Source of the DNA: Bacteroidota bacterium
GTDB taxonomy: Bacteria > Bacteroidota > Bacteroidia > UBA8524
NCBI GenBank assembly: GCA_008933805.1
Contig: WBUH01000014.1
Span: forward strand, 1-64,000
DNA: 64,000 bases
Direction: 5' to 3'
Part shown: piece after piece, positions 44,613 through 54,378 of the stretch
How the letters are laid out: every line of letters starts with the position of its first letter
Numbering within the stretch: position 1 is the first letter of the stretch
Program-made: the position numbers and the translations under genes
Notes under the pieces: model-generated
What the model saw: the letters and a program-made list of their open reading frames with translations, nothing else
What the model was told of the DNA's origin: nothing
Databases searched by the model: none

Positions 44613-45677
44613 TTAACGCCCTAAATCGCGCATTACCTTATAGTGCGAAACGATGGCTTCGCCCATGGTTGGGTAATAGTTGTAGGTAACGTTGTATTGC
44701 TTGCATACGCGCTCCACAATGGGGCTTAATGCAGGATAATGAATGTGGCTTACTTTGGGGAACAGGTGGTGCTCAATTTGAAAATTAAGACCGCCTAAGA
44801 ACCACGACAATGCTTTATTTTTTAATGAGAAGTTACAAGTAGTAAGCACTTGATGCTCTGCCCATTCTTTCTCAATCAGTTTATCACCGTGCAGGGCTTC
44901 TTCAAAGTGCGCTTTTTCTACCACGTGGGCTAATTGAAACACTACCGACATAGTGAGGCCAAACAAAGCATTCATTACCATAAACCCGATAATAAAGTTG
45001 GTAAAGCCTAAAAAATACCAAGGGATAGCAATGTATGCCACAGCATACCAAACCTTGCTCACCCAAAAAATAATATGCTCTTTTACGGTGAAATCTTTAA
45101 GCGGAGTTACTACCACTTTGCCTGTAAAGTATTTTATAAAGTCCATCAGCCATACCCAAAAATGGATGGTGAGGCAATACACCAATACACCGTAAATGTG
45201 TTGGTAGCGGTGCATTTTTAGTTTCTTTTGGGTTTCGCAGTGGCGCAGTACGGGAATCTTCATTATATCATCGTCAATCCCGTCAATATTGGTAAATGTA
45301 TGGTGCACTACATTGTGCTTGGTTTTCCATAAGAAGGCATTACTGCCCAAAAAATTCATGCTGTAGCCAAAAAAATCATTCACCCACTTTTTAGTGCTAT
45401 AGCTTCCGTGGCAGGCATCGTGCATCACATTAAAGCCTATAAAAGCCTGATTCATGCCCAGCAAAGCAGCAGCTAAAAGAGCCACGTACCATACCGGAGT
45501 GTAAAATACCAGCCAAGTGTATAACAACACCGTTACCGATAAAAACACAAATGTTTTTATGTAAAGTTTCCAGTTACCTTGTTTAGAAAGCTTGGTTTCT
45601 TTAAAATATGCGTCTACTTCTTTGTGGAGAGCCGCATAAAAAGGGCTTTTGTTATTAGCGAAAGTTACTTTTGCCAT
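44613..45677 (-). CDS. Membrane fatty acid desaturase
   Basis: A 354-residue integral membrane desaturase with three histidine boxes that bind the diiron centre: H86-D-A-C-H90, H121-N-V-V-H-H126 and Q300-I-E-H-H304. The Gln in the third box is characteristic of front-end and linoleoyl-CoA-type desaturases. Hydrophobic segments lie around 40-85 and 200-250. There is no fused cytochrome b5 domain, so electrons must come from a separate donor. It introduces a double bond into acyl chains and so adjusts membrane fluidity; position specificity cannot be read from the sequence. Divergent from gldA across about 205 nt. Confidence 0.92.
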   Translation of the reverse strand: MAKVTFANNKSPFYAALHKEVDAYFKETKLSKQGNWKLYIKTFVFLSVTVLLYTWLVFYTPVWYVALLAAALLGMNQAFIGFNVMHDACHGSYSTKKWVNDFFGYSMNFLGSNAFLWKTKHNVVHHTFTNIDGIDDDIMKIPVLRHCETQKKLKMHRYQHIYGVLVYCLTIHFWVWLMDFIKYFTGKVVVTPLKDFTVKEHIIFWVSKVWYAVAYIAIPWYFLGFTNFIIGFMVMNALFGLTMSVVFQLAHVVEKAHFEEALHGDKLIEKEWAEHQVLTTCNFSLKNKALSWFLGGLNFQIEHHLFPKVSHIHYPALSPIVERVCKQYNVTYNYYPTMGEAIVSHYKVMRDLGR

Positions 45678-45852
45678 CTTGATTTTGAGGACGGAAGTTT
45701 ACTGTAAGATGTTCGCAAGATAATTATAAACTTTAATACACAAGTTATGATTTAAATCAGCCGGTGAAGGGGTGGATATTATTGTTACCCTAAAAACTTT
45801 CCCTGCATTTTAACCTGCACACCAAAAAATGCCGTTATGCGTTTATAAACTG

Positions 45853-45860
45853 TATTTTTG
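45853..45860 (+). promoter_or_regulatory. -7 element deciding the gldA start
   Basis: TATTTTTG fits TAnnTTTG. It lies downstream of the ATG at 45829 and 22 nt before the TTG at 45883, which argues that translation starts at 45883. Confidence 0.45.
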
Positions 45861-45882
45861 TCGCTTTAAAAAAGATAGTCGC

Positions 45883-46797
45883 TTGTCAATCTCAGTACAA
45901 AACCTCACCAAGCTATACGGCACTCAAAAGGCCGTTAATGATATTTCGTTCACTGTTAACCCCGGTGAAATTGTTGGTTTCCTTGGTCCTAACGGTGCCG
46001 GAAAATCAACCACTATGAAAATATTAACGTGCTTTATCCCCCAAACGGAGGGTAAAGCCGAAGTATGCGGGTTTGATGTGACTGAAAACCCCATTGAAGT
46101 GCGTCGCCACATTGGCTACTTGCCTGAGCATAACCCGTTGTATTTGGATATGTACGTGCGCGAGTATTTGCATTTTACTGCTAAACTACATGGTTTGACG
46201 GGTAATGTGAATGTACAGGTAGATGAGATTATTGAGAAAACAGGCATTACCCCTGAGCGTAAAAAGAAGATAGGGCAGCTATCGAAGGGCTACCGTCAAC
46301 GGGTAGGGTTGGCACAAGCGTTGTTACACAACCCCAAGGTGCTTATTTTGGATGAGCCTACCAGCGGACTTGACCCTAACCAAATTAGTGAAATACGTAA
46401 TTTGATTAAAGAAACGGGTAAAGACCGCACGGTAATACTTTCTACCCACATTATGCAAGAGGTAGAGGCATTGTGCGACCGTGTGATAATTATAAATAAA
46501 GGTCAGATTGTGGCCGATGATGACACCCAAACTTTGAAGAGCCGTTTTGTGAAAGGCGGCAATGCAATTATTAAAGTGGTGTTTAAGGGCAACGTAACTG
46601 AACAGCAGCTAAAAACCATTAAAGGCGTTTCGCAGGCAAAGCATTTGGGCGACAACCGCTGGCAATTGCTGGCAGGCAACCCTGATGAGATAAAAGAGTT
46701 GTTGTTCCGTTTTGCGGTGGATAATAACCTTGTAATCTTAGAATCGGCACAGGAAACACAGCGTTTGGAAGACGTGTTCCAACAATTGACTATGTAA
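45883..46797 (+). CDS. gldA: Gliding-type ABC transporter ATPase GldA
   Basis: A 304-residue ABC ATPase of the GldA type. Counting from the TTG at 45883: Walker A GPNGAGKST (35-43), signature LSKGYRQ (133-139), Walker B VLILDEP (153-159), and a C-terminal extension of about 80 residues ('VVFKGNVTEQQLKTIKGVSQAK') as in GldA. The start is preferred because SISVQNLTKLYG is the normal beginning, and because a -7 element lies between it and the upstream ATG at 45829, which would add 18 odd residues. GldA works with the permeases GldF and GldG, needed for gliding in some Bacteroidota; neither is encoded in the window. Confidence 0.88.
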   Translation: MSISVQNLTKLYGTQKAVNDISFTVNPGEIVGFLGPNGAGKSTTMKILTCFIPQTEGKAEVCGFDVTENPIEVRRHIGYLPEHNPLYLDMYVREYLHFTAKLHGLTGNVNVQVDEIIEKTGITPERKKKIGQLSKGYRQRVGLAQALLHNPKVLILDEPTSGLDPNQISEIRNLIKETGKDRTVILSTHIMQEVEALCDRVIIINKGQIVADDDTQTLKSRFVKGGNAIIKVVFKGNVTEQQLKTIKGVSQAKHLGDNRWQLLAGNPDEIKELLFRFAVDNNLVILESAQETQRLEDVFQQLTM

Positions 46798-46810
46798 TGC
46801 CTGAAAACAC

Positions 46811-46838
46811 GAATGGCACCCAGTGCAGAGTGCCATTC
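46811..46838. terminator. Bidirectional terminator between gldA and FG-GAP gene
   Basis: GAATGGCAC (46811-46819) / GTGCCATTC (46830-46838), 9 perfect bp and a 10-nt loop, 14 nt after the gldA stop, with the convergent gene ending at 46882. Confidence 0.6.
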
Positions 46839-46881
46839 AGTGTAGAAAAAGTAGTCTAAGAGGTTTAAGCCTGACCTCCCA

Positions 46882-49218
46882 TCACCTTAGTATTGTTATT
46901 TTTTGCACTGCTTTGTAGTGCAATCCTCCGTGTAGTTGTATGTAATAAATACCTTGTTGCAAATGCGTGGTGCTAATAGTGTGCATCGCACTGCCTTCAG
47001 CAATAACTCCGGCATATACCTCCCTGCCTAATAAATCAATTAAAGTAACATCTACCGCACCATCGTATTGTTGCAGGCTGCGGCTAATGCTTACACTGGT
47101 ATTTGCAGGATTGGGGTATACAGATACAGTCAGTTCAGGGTTTATTTCACGCACCCCGATAGGGTTTTGAACTTTTGAAGTATCCTCCAGAGCGTTTAAG
47201 AAGTTAATGCCTCCTCTAAAATTACCAATTACCATAATAGGTTTAGCTTTTGCGCTATCGCTAAGTTTTGCCACTACGGGTACAGAGCGCATACCGGGTG
47301 AGTAGCCGCCCATTTGCTTGGTAATGTTATTGAACAGGAAAGTATCGTTGGGTACAAAATCGCCGTTTAGGTTATCGGTAATGCTGTCAAACATCCAAAG
47401 TTTACCGCTGTAGCAACCTACCGCTAAGTCCAGCTTACCGTCAAGGTCAAAGTCTCCAAAATGGGGAGTAGCATAGCCTTTTGTATCGTAAACTACAGTA
47501 GTATCTATAATTTCACCGGTGTTAGGGTCGGGTACGTAGTAGTAATACCAAGCGTTTACAAATACACCGCCCAAAGTGTCGATAGTTGGAATACTGTCAA
47601 AGTTTGCAGCAGAAGCAGTACCCTTGTTTTTGAAGAAATTGATTATACCCGATGAAGTACCTACGGCAATATCAAGCAGGCCGTCTTTATCAAGGTCGAT
47701 AAGTTGAGGTGCGGCAGCATTGCCCACATCAATTTTCATGTAATTTTTTATAGGCGTAGTAAACGATAGACTTGTTGAGGTATTATTCTGGTACATCCAC
47801 AATTTACCGTCAGCATCGCCTATCAGCATATCAGGCTTTCCGTCGCCTGTCAAATCGCCGAAAGTAGGCTTCATGTCACGAATACCGTCTTTAATCAAGC
47901 CTAAATAATCGTTGCCGCTTTGCAGTTCAAATACGGGTTTGGTTTTGGTTCCGGTGTTCAGAAACAAATTCATGCGGTCAGCGGCGTTTAAAGTCACCTG
48001 ATAATCGCCCCTGTGTGCCACAATCAAATCGCTGTCACCATCATTATCCACGTCAAAGAAAGCCGGTGCAGCTCCCGAACCGAAATCAATGGTGCTGTCC
48101 TGTATAAAGTTTTGTTTTACTAATGCAAATGCAGGCAAAGTGTTGGTACCGTTGTTTTTATAGAACCATACCTGATTTAATGTTTTACCTCCTGAAGCCA
48201 TATTTGGGGCAACAATTAAGTCTTTAACCCCATCGTTTGTTACATCTACATAAAATGCAGCAGGGAAGGTGTATACTTTTGCACGGTTAGCCGATGGGAA
48301 TACGGTATCATAAGCTACCATCGAATCAGAATACCATGAAAACTGGGTTTTTCCGTTGGTAAGTAGGGTAAGCTCATCGTATGAAGCGTCACCCAATATC
48401 AAATCATTGTCGTTATCGTTATCCATGTCAAGCATCAACATGGTAGAGCCTGAGTGCGCTCCTGATTTTTTCGGATAATACTTACCGCCCCAGCATTCTA
48501 CACCCAGCGTAACGCTACGGTCGATAAAACTTTCCCTAAAATTACCCCAGCATAAATCGTAGGCACGGTAGCGAAGACTATCCATTGGTAAAGTGTCTTC
48601 AACAGCTTCGTTTCCGTATAAGGTGATAGAAGCCGCTGAAGCGTCAAAGCTTAAAATATCAATATCCCCATCGCCGTCGGCATCAAAAATTGCGGGCATA
48701 TCAATATCAATATTGTAAATAGAGGCTAATGGTAAACCGTCCACGTTTTGGTCGTATTCAAGCACTTCTTTAGCAACCTCAAAAGCAGGAATGCCATTGG
48801 CTGATACGTTTTTATATACCATTATCGATTGAGAGTAATAATAGGGGTCGGCGGCCGTAAAAATATCCTCTTTGCCATCCTTATTGTAATCTACTAACAG
48901 TGCCCAAGAATTTATTTTAGGGAAACCAAATTCATATTGAGGAGCGTAAATCCAATCGGCACCATTACCTGTATTACGAATAAAGGTCAGTACTTTGTTC
49001 CCGCCCCTGTCAAACACAAAAAGGTCTTTTACACCGTCGGCATTTAAATCAATGTTTGAAAATTGGGGAGAAACCAAACCGCCCACAAAAGGAAAAGGAA
49101 TTTTTTGTTGCGGAGCAGAATTAAACACCAGTGAATTGTCTAAATAAAATTTAGGACTTTGCGCAAAGGCAAAAGAACAGAAGGCCAATGTCGCCAAAAG
49201 GGTAAACGTTTTTCTCAT
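46882..49218 (-). CDS. FG-GAP/VCBS-repeat protein with T9SS sorting domain
   Basis: About 778 residues. I chose the ATG at 49218, because it starts a signal peptide ('MRKTFTLLATLAFCSFAFAQ'); the frame is open to 49242. The body is a series of FG-GAP/VCBS-like repeats with Ca-binding-type turns such as 'DLNADGVKDLFVFD', 'DYNKDGKEDIF', 'DADGDGDIDILSFD', 'DVDNDGDSDLIVA', 'DLTGDGKPDMLIGD' and 'DFDLDGKLDLAVG', which form an integrin-alpha-like propeller. The T9SS type A domain is at the C-terminus ('VSVYPNPANT'). It should be exported to the cell surface or medium; ligand unknown. Confidence 0.9.
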   Translation of the reverse strand: MRKTFTLLATLAFCSFAFAQSPKFYLDNSLVFNSAPQQKIPFPFVGGLVSPQFSNIDLNADGVKDLFVFDRGGNKVLTFIRNTGNGADWIYAPQYEFGFPKINSWALLVDYNKDGKEDIFTAADPYYYSQSIMVYKNVSANGIPAFEVAKEVLEYDQNVDGLPLASIYNIDIDMPAIFDADGDGDIDILSFDASAASITLYGNEAVEDTLPMDSLRYRAYDLCWGNFRESFIDRSVTLGVECWGGKYYPKKSGAHSGSTMLMLDMDNDNDNDLILGDASYDELTLLTNGKTQFSWYSDSMVAYDTVFPSANRAKVYTFPAAFYVDVTNDGVKDLIVAPNMASGGKTLNQVWFYKNNGTNTLPAFALVKQNFIQDSTIDFGSGAAPAFFDVDNDGDSDLIVAHRGDYQVTLNAADRMNLFLNTGTKTKPVFELQSGNDYLGLIKDGIRDMKPTFGDLTGDGKPDMLIGDADGKLWMYQNNTSTSLSFTTPIKNYMKIDVGNAAAPQLIDLDKDGLLDIAVGTSSGIINFFKNKGTASAANFDSIPTIDTLGGVFVNAWYYYYVPDPNTGEIIDTTVVYDTKGYATPHFGDFDLDGKLDLAVGCYSGKLWMFDSITDNLNGDFVPNDTFLFNNITKQMGGYSPGMRSVPVVAKLSDSAKAKPIMVIGNFRGGINFLNALEDTSKVQNPIGVREINPELTVSVYPNPANTSVSISRSLQQYDGAVDVTLIDLLGREVYAGVIAEGSAMHTISTTHLQQGIYYIQLHGGLHYKAVQKITILR

Positions 49219-49335
49219 GCGCACACGTGGGTTTAAGTACATAGTTAGATAGTGTTAAATAGTAAAATGTTGCCCCAATGTAACAAAAAAACGATAAGCG
49301 CTAAATTTAGCTTAATATAGCGGGGTTTTTAAGCC

Positions 49336-50655
49336 ATGCAGTTATTACCTTCCATACAGCATTTATACGGGTTGTACACCCGCAGTTATAAGGTGTGTAC
49401 CGATACACGTAATATAATTGAGGGCAGCATATTTTTTGCCCTTAAGGGAGCCAACTTTAACGGCAATTTATTTGCTGCTGATGCTCTTGAGAAGGGCGCA
49501 GCCTATGCCGTTGTTGATGAAGAAATTGCAACAACCGATGAGCGTATACTAAAAACCGATGATGCTTTGCAAGCCTTGCAACAGCTTGCTAATTACCACC
49601 GCAGGCAATTGAATATTCCGGTGATTGCAGTGGGCGGTAGTAATGGTAAAACTACTACTAAGGAGTTGTTGTTAGCAGTACTTTCAAAAAAATATAATAC
49701 ACTGGCTACGGGAGGTAATCTTAATAATCACATCGGAGTGCCATTAACACTACTTTCTATCACCCCGCAGGTTGAAATTGCTGTGATTGAAATGGGCACC
49801 AACCAGCCCGGTGATATGGAATTGTTATGTCAAATAGCTGAGCCAAATTATGGTATTACTACCAATATCGGGAAAGAACACCTTGAGGGGTTTGGTGGTA
49901 TTGAAGGTGTTGCAAAGGAAGAAAGTATGTTGTACCTGCACCTGCTACACCACAACGGATTAGCGTTTGTAAATGCTAATGATGAATGGTTGGTACGTAT
50001 GGCAAGCAGGCTTGAACGCCAGTATAAATATGGGTATGATACCGAGCAGCGTAAAATAACCAGTGCTGATTATAAAGGTGAATTATTATCTGTTAATCCA
50101 TTTATAGAAGCCGTGTTGCCCTATGGTGCAGGGGTTATAAAAGCAAATCTTAGCGGTGAATATAATTTTCAGAATATTATGGCAGCGGCTTCTATCGGTC
50201 ATTATTTTGAGGTTGAGGCAGAACAAATAAAAGCTGCAGTTGAAGTATACGCACCCACCAATAACCGCTCGCAAGTGGTGAAAAGAGGCAGTAATGTGCT
50301 GTATATGGATTGCTACAATGCTAATCCCAGCAGCATGGAGGTTGCTTTGAGGAACTTTGCAGGCTTTGAAACACCAAATAAAATCGTTGTAATTGGGGAT
50401 ATGCTTGAGCTGGGTAGTTTTGCCCCTGCTGAACACGAGGCAATGGCCACCCTTTGCAAACAACTTGGGTTTGAAACGGTCTATTTTGTAGGACCTATTT
50501 TTGCACCCTATGCACAAATTGCTAATGCGCGGCATTTTGAAAACTCGACCCTGTTAAGAGAGCATTTTTTGGTGCAAAAGCCTCAAAACAGCTACATTTT
50601 ATTCAAAGCTTCACGAGGTATTGCACTTGAAAAAGCTGCCGCGGCGTTTGAATAA
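49336..50655 (+). CDS. murF: UDP-MurNAc-tripeptide--D-Ala-D-Ala ligase MurF
   Basis: A 439-residue Mur ligase that adds the D-Ala-D-Ala dipeptide to UDP-MurNAc-tripeptide in the cytoplasm, with ATP. The ATP-binding loop is G100-G-S-N-G-K105-T-T. The family also shows 'GNLNNHIGVPLTLL', 'AVIEMGTNQPGDMELLCQIAEPNYGITTNIGKEHLEGFGG', the 'NRSQ' and 'YNANPSSM' segments and 'GDMLELG' in the C-terminal domain. The lysine normally carbamylated is in this central region. It stands alone here, not in a dcw cluster, and is followed by rho after 192 nt. Confidence 0.96.
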   Translation: MQLLPSIQHLYGLYTRSYKVCTDTRNIIEGSIFFALKGANFNGNLFAADALEKGAAYAVVDEEIATTDERILKTDDALQALQQLANYHRRQLNIPVIAVGGSNGKTTTKELLLAVLSKKYNTLATGGNLNNHIGVPLTLLSITPQVEIAVIEMGTNQPGDMELLCQIAEPNYGITTNIGKEHLEGFGGIEGVAKEESMLYLHLLHHNGLAFVNANDEWLVRMASRLERQYKYGYDTEQRKITSADYKGELLSVNPFIEAVLPYGAGVIKANLSGEYNFQNIMAAASIGHYFEVEAEQIKAAVEVYAPTNNRSQVVKRGSNVLYMDCYNANPSSMEVALRNFAGFETPNKIVVIGDMLELGSFAPAEHEAMATLCKQLGFETVYFVGPIFAPYAQIANARHFENSTLLREHFLVQKPQNSYILFKASRGIALEKAAAAFE

Positions 50656-50669
50656 AACGGCAACCTGCT

Positions 50670-50685
50670 TACCCTGTGCAGGGTA
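50670..50685 (+). terminator. Short hairpin after murF
   Basis: TACCCTG-TG-CAGGGTA (50670-50685), 14 nt after the murF stop. No U-tract follows, so termination is uncertain. The half-site ACCCTGT recurs about 30 nt further on, so it could also be part of the rho leader. Confidence 0.35.
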
Positions 50686-50847
50686 TATCAAAAAAACCGC
50701 TTGCGCATTACAATGCTACCCTGTATTATTGCAACAGGATATATCTATCCATTTCACTGTTTCAATTTAATTTTCAACTAAACTTTACTACTATACCAAA
50801 GAACAGAACCCTGTTTTTGTATTGTCAACACTTTACCGCAACACCTC

Positions 50848-52497
50848 ATGTACGACATTCTTACACTTAATGATTTACTCTTATCCGAATTGAGAGAGAT
50901 TGCCCGGAAATTCAACATCAAAGATTCGGAGCAGCTAAAAAAACAAGACCTGATATATAAGATACTTGAACACCAAGCGGTAAGCACTCCCGCTGAAGAT
51001 GATGATAAGCCCCGCCGCGGGCGCAAAAAACCTGCCCAAGAGAAAGAAGAGCAGGCGGTTGTTGAAGATACAAAGCCGGAACCTAAGAAACGTGGCAAAC
51101 GCAAGAAAGACGATGAAGACGCCGATACTGATGCTGTGCCCGTTACTTCCCCAGAACCCCAAGAATTTGTAATTGATACCGGCGATGATATGTCGTTGGA
51201 TTTTATATTAAACGATCCGGATTTAGTAGCTGATGAAGAAACTAAACCCGCTCCGCAACCACAAGTACAACCACAGCCCGAAGCACAACCGCAACGCCAG
51301 CAACGCCACCAACAACCCCGCGAAGAGCGTGGAGCAAGGTATAGCAATGCTGTAGATGCGTTTATTAACTATGCTGAAGTTGAAGGGGTGGTTAGCTCAC
51401 AAGGGGTGTTGGAAATTGTGCAAGACGGCGGCTACGGCTTCCTTCGCTCAAGCGATTACAACTACATGCCTTCGCCAGATGATATTTATGTTTCTCCTTC
51501 ACAAGTAAAATTGCTGGGACTTAAAACAGGTGATACCCTTAAAGGTACCGTTCGTCCTCCCAAAGAAGGCGAGAAATACTTTGCACTGATAAAGGTAGAG
51601 AGCATCAACGGTAAAGACCCTGCTGATGTTCGCGACCGTGTGGGTTTTGAACACCTTACACCGCTTTTCCCTGATGAAAAGCTAAATTTGGTGTACGACC
51701 CTAAAAATTACAGCACCCGTATTATCGATTTGATTTCGCCCATTGGTAAGGGACAACGTGGTTTGATTGTGGCGCAGCCCAAAACCGGTAAAACCACCTT
51801 ACTAAAAGATATTGCCAACGCTATTGCCGCAAACCATCCTGAGGTGTATTTGATTGTGCTTTTGGTGGACGAACGTCCTGAAGAGGTAACCGATATGGCA
51901 CGCAGCGTACGTGGCGAGGTTATCAGCAGTACGTTTGACGAGCCTGCCGAGAAACACGTGAAACTGGCCAACATTGTGCTTGAAAAAGCAAAGCGTATGG
52001 TAGAGTGCGGACACGATGTGGTGATAGTGCTTGACTCTATTACTCGTTTGGCGCGTGCTTATAACACGGTGCAACCGGCATCGGGTAAAATACTTTCGGG
52101 TGGTGTGGATGCGAATGCATTACACAAACCCAAGCGTTTCTTTGGAGCTGCTCGTAAAATTGAAAACGGCGGTTCACTTACCATTATAGCTACTGCGTTG
52201 ATTGACACAGGTAGCAAAATGGACGAGGTGATTTTTGAAGAATTTAAAGGAACCGGTAACATGGAGTTGCAGCTTGACCGTAAACTATCGAACAAGCGTA
52301 TTTACCCTGCTATCGATATACTTTCTTCAAGTACCCGTCGCGAAGACTTGTTGCTTGACAAAGCTGTGATGCAGAAAATATGGGTATTGCGTAACCACTT
52401 GGCCGATATGAACCCCGAAGAAGCCATGAATACGCTGCTGAAATATATGCGCGGAACTCAAACTCACGAAGAATTCCTGATTTCGATGAACGGATAA
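50848..52497 (+). CDS. rho: Transcription termination factor Rho, with disordered insertion
   Basis: A 549-residue hexameric RNA helicase. It has the Rho N-terminal helical domain (1-48, '[29 protein letters not shown]') and then about 115 residues of low complexity (about 50-165) that alternate acidic, Lys/Arg-rich and Gln/Pro-rich stretches ('RRGRKKP', '[12 protein letters not shown]', '[16 protein letters not shown]'). The cold-shock-like RNA-binding domain follows ('GGYGFLRS'), then the ATPase with Walker A P311-K-T-G-K315-T and '[15 protein letters not shown]'. The long insertion is typical of Bacteroidota Rho and is known in B. thetaiotaomicron to drive phase separation. It ends in a strong intrinsic terminator. 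Confidence 0.97.
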   Translation: MYDILTLNDLLLSELREIARKFNIKDSEQLKKQDLIYKILEHQAVSTPAEDDDKPRRGRKKPAQEKEEQAVVEDTKPEPKKRGKRKKDDEDADTDAVPVTSPEPQEFVIDTGDDMSLDFILNDPDLVADEETKPAPQPQVQPQPEAQPQRQQRHQQPREERGARYSNAVDAFINYAEVEGVVSSQGVLEIVQDGGYGFLRSSDYNYMPSPDDIYVSPSQVKLLGLKTGDTLKGTVRPPKEGEKYFALIKVESINGKDPADVRDRVGFEHLTPLFPDEKLNLVYDPKNYSTRIIDLISPIGKGQRGLIVAQPKTGKTTLLKDIANAIAANHPEVYLIVLLVDERPEEVTDMARSVRGEVISSTFDEPAEKHVKLANIVLEKAKRMVECGHDVVIVLDSITRLARAYNTVQPASGKILSGGVDANALHKPKRFFGAARKIENGGSLTIIATALIDTGSKMDEVIFEEFKGTGNMELQLDRKLSNKRIYPAIDILSSSTRREDLLLDKAVMQKIWVLRNHLADMNPEEAMNTLLKYMRGTQTHEEFLISMNG

Positions 52498-52506
52498 CAA
52501 TATTTT

Positions 52507-52544
52507 CAATTAGCCAATCTGTTTATTTACAGATTGGCTAATTG
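52507..52544. terminator. Bidirectional terminator of rho and epimerase
   Basis: 15 perfect bp, CAATTAGCCAATCTG (52507-52521) / CAGATTGGCTAATTG (52530-52544), with an 8-nt loop and T-rich sequence on both sides. It sits 9 nt after the rho stop, and the stop codon of the convergent epimerase gene (52538) is inside the stem. Confidence 0.8.
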
Positions 52545-53401
52545 TTTATTTCTACAGAAAATTGCCTTGTGAATGTATTGTTAGGGCTTAATACAATAAC
52601 CCCCTCTTTCCCCTTAAATTCTCCCTCGAAGTTGGCATTATCAGCCAGTCCGCACCAAGGCTCTAAGCAAACAAACTCGTGGCAGTTGGGTTTGGTCCAG
52701 ATGCCGAAATAGGGGAAGCCATCAAAATCCATTGTTAATGTGAAATCACCGCTAAAGCTTTTCAAATTCAACTTTTTCGAAGCCATATTTTTAAACACGA
52801 TAGCATCTTTATCAAACAAAGAAGCCGTTAATGGTAAGCGGTTTGAATTACTAACTACCGTTTCGGTTTCGCCCGAAAAAACATTGTCTTTTAACAGCCA
52901 ACGCTCAAGTGTTTCAGGTTTTTCAAATTCAATGTAATAGTCTTTCAGTTGCTTTGCAGGCAAGTTAAAACCCGGGTGTGCACCCACTGAAAAGTATATG
53001 TTTTGTGTGCTTGGATTGTGAATAGTAAATGTGGTTAGTATGCTGTTTTCTTGTAAAAGATAACTAACAGAAAATTCAAATTCAAAAGGGTATTTCTTTA
53101 CGGTTTCAGGATTGCTTTTTAGTGTTAATAAAACTTCATCGTTGGTGTGTTTAGTTATTTCAAACACACTATCGCGGGCGAAACCGTGCCTGCTCAATGA
53201 GTATTCGTTACCATCAACCCTGTAAGTCCCGTTTTTCACCTCCCCCACAATGGGGAAAAGAATGGGTGCGCTACGATTCCAGTAGGCAGGGTCGGCTTGC
53301 CACAGATATTCAAAGCCCGTTTTTAAGTTTTTCAAGCTTTTTAATTCAGCACCCAAAGGGTTAATTGTTGCTGTTAAATACTCATTCTTTATGGTAATCA
53401 T
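52538..53401 (-). CDS. Aldose 1-epimerase-family protein
   Basis: A 287-residue protein of the galactose mutarotase-like fold. Family marks are 'YLWQADPAYWNRSAPILFPIVG', 'HGFARDSVFEI', the histidine in 'VGAHPGFNLPA' and the C-terminal acidic 'CLEPWCGLAD'. These match the LacX/YihR-like branch of aldose epimerases, which equilibrate anomers of sugars. No signal peptide. Its ATG overlaps the stop of the lipid kinase gene (ATGA), so the two are translationally coupled. Confidence 0.9.
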   Translation of the reverse strand: MITIKNEYLTATINPLGAELKSLKNLKTGFEYLWQADPAYWNRSAPILFPIVGEVKNGTYRVDGNEYSLSRHGFARDSVFEITKHTNDEVLLTLKSNPETVKKYPFEFEFSVSYLLQENSILTTFTIHNPSTQNIYFSVGAHPGFNLPAKQLKDYYIEFEKPETLERWLLKDNVFSGETETVVSNSNRLPLTASLFDKDAIVFKNMASKKLNLKSFSGDFTLTMDFDGFPYFGIWTKPNCHEFVCLEPWCGLADNANFEGEFKGKEGVIVLSPNNTFTRQFSVEINN

Positions 53402-54294
53402 GGGGTGGGCATTTTTATGTGCAGCTTTTTGGCAAAGGGGGCTATTTCAAAATTATCATCGTAAAACAATTCTCCGTCAATATGGGCAGGCATTGTTTGC
53501 GGAAGCTTCAACACAACCTTATCGGCAGTAAAATAATTTAAGATGGGTAAGTGCAGGTGTTTTCCTTTTTCAACCATTTTAAGGCAACGTCCGCGTTTGA
53601 TAATGCTTACTTTATGAATAGCGCAAACATCCAGTAAATTGTCGGTAATAATAGCTTTTGGAGTAATTTTAAAACCGCCGCCAAACGTGGTGCTATTAGC
53701 AACGGTAACCATAAAGCAAGGAAACGAAACTGTGTTACCGTTTGCAGTAAGGGTAAATACCTGCTCGCGGTAGGTAAACAAATGCCTGATTACGTGGTAA
53801 TAGTAGGCCAAGAAACCGCTAAACCACGAAGGACTGTGCATCATGCTCTCAACTATTCTACCATCAAACCCCACCCCAAACCCATGTATGAATAAGCGGT
53901 TATTGCACTGCCATACATCAACGGGTTGCGGGCTGCCGTTTAGGGCAATGGCCAAACAGTTTTCAAAAGCCGGTTTACCCGTATAATTCTTAATTAAATC
54001 ATTACCCGTGCCGGAAGGGATTACCGCTACGGGCAGGTGCCACATATTTTCCGGCAGCGAGTTTATAAATAAATGCAGGGTACCGTCGCCGCCGCTTACC
54101 CAAATTTCAGTGGGATTAAACTCTTCATACGCTTTTGTAAGCTTGTAGCGGTTGGCTTCTACATCTGCAATGGTTTCTACTACACGGTGGGTAATACCTT
54201 CTTGCTGCAAAAGGGTGGTAATTTTTGCAAGTGCAAAGCGGTTTTTTCCTTTAGCGGCAAACGCATTGTGGAATATGAGGGTACGGCGTTCCAA
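53398..54294 (-). CDS. YegS/diacylglycerol kinase-family lipid kinase
   Basis: A 298-residue kinase of the DagK/YegS/LCB5 family. The nucleotide-binding signature is 'VSGGDGTLHLFINSL' and 'IPSGTGNDLIKNY'. An N-terminal 'LIFHNAFAAKG' resembles the family's N-P-x-(S/A)-G start but is degenerate. A C-terminal beta-sandwich domain follows ('FGGGFKITPKAIITDNLLDVC', 'HIDGELFYDD'). It would phosphorylate a lipid headgroup such as diacylglycerol at the membrane. It overlaps the epimerase gene by 4 nt and lies 84 nt after the glycosyltransferase. Confidence 0.92.
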   Translation of the reverse strand: MERRTLIFHNAFAAKGKNRFALAKITTLLQQEGITHRVVETIADVEANRYKLTKAYEEFNPTEIWVSGGDGTLHLFINSLPENMWHLPVAVIPSGTGNDLIKNYTGKPAFENCLAIALNGSPQPVDVWQCNNRLFIHGFGVGFDGRIVESMMHSPSWFSGFLAYYYHVIRHLFTYREQVFTLTANGNTVSFPCFMVTVANSTTFGGGFKITPKAIITDNLLDVCAIHKVSIIKRGRCLKMVEKGKHLHLPILNYFTADKVVLKLPQTMPAHIDGELFYDDNFEIAPFAKKLHIKMPTP

Positions 54295-54378
54295 AACTTT
54301 GCGAAAAAATACGGGGATTTTTGGAATTCGTTTACTGACTCACCAAAGTAATTTTATAAAGCATAGGTTGTAGCTAAA

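Noticed and set aside
45829-45882. Upstream ATG for gldA
   Set aside because: A TAnnTTTG element lies between it and the TTG at 45883, and the added 18 residues are not part of the ABC domain.
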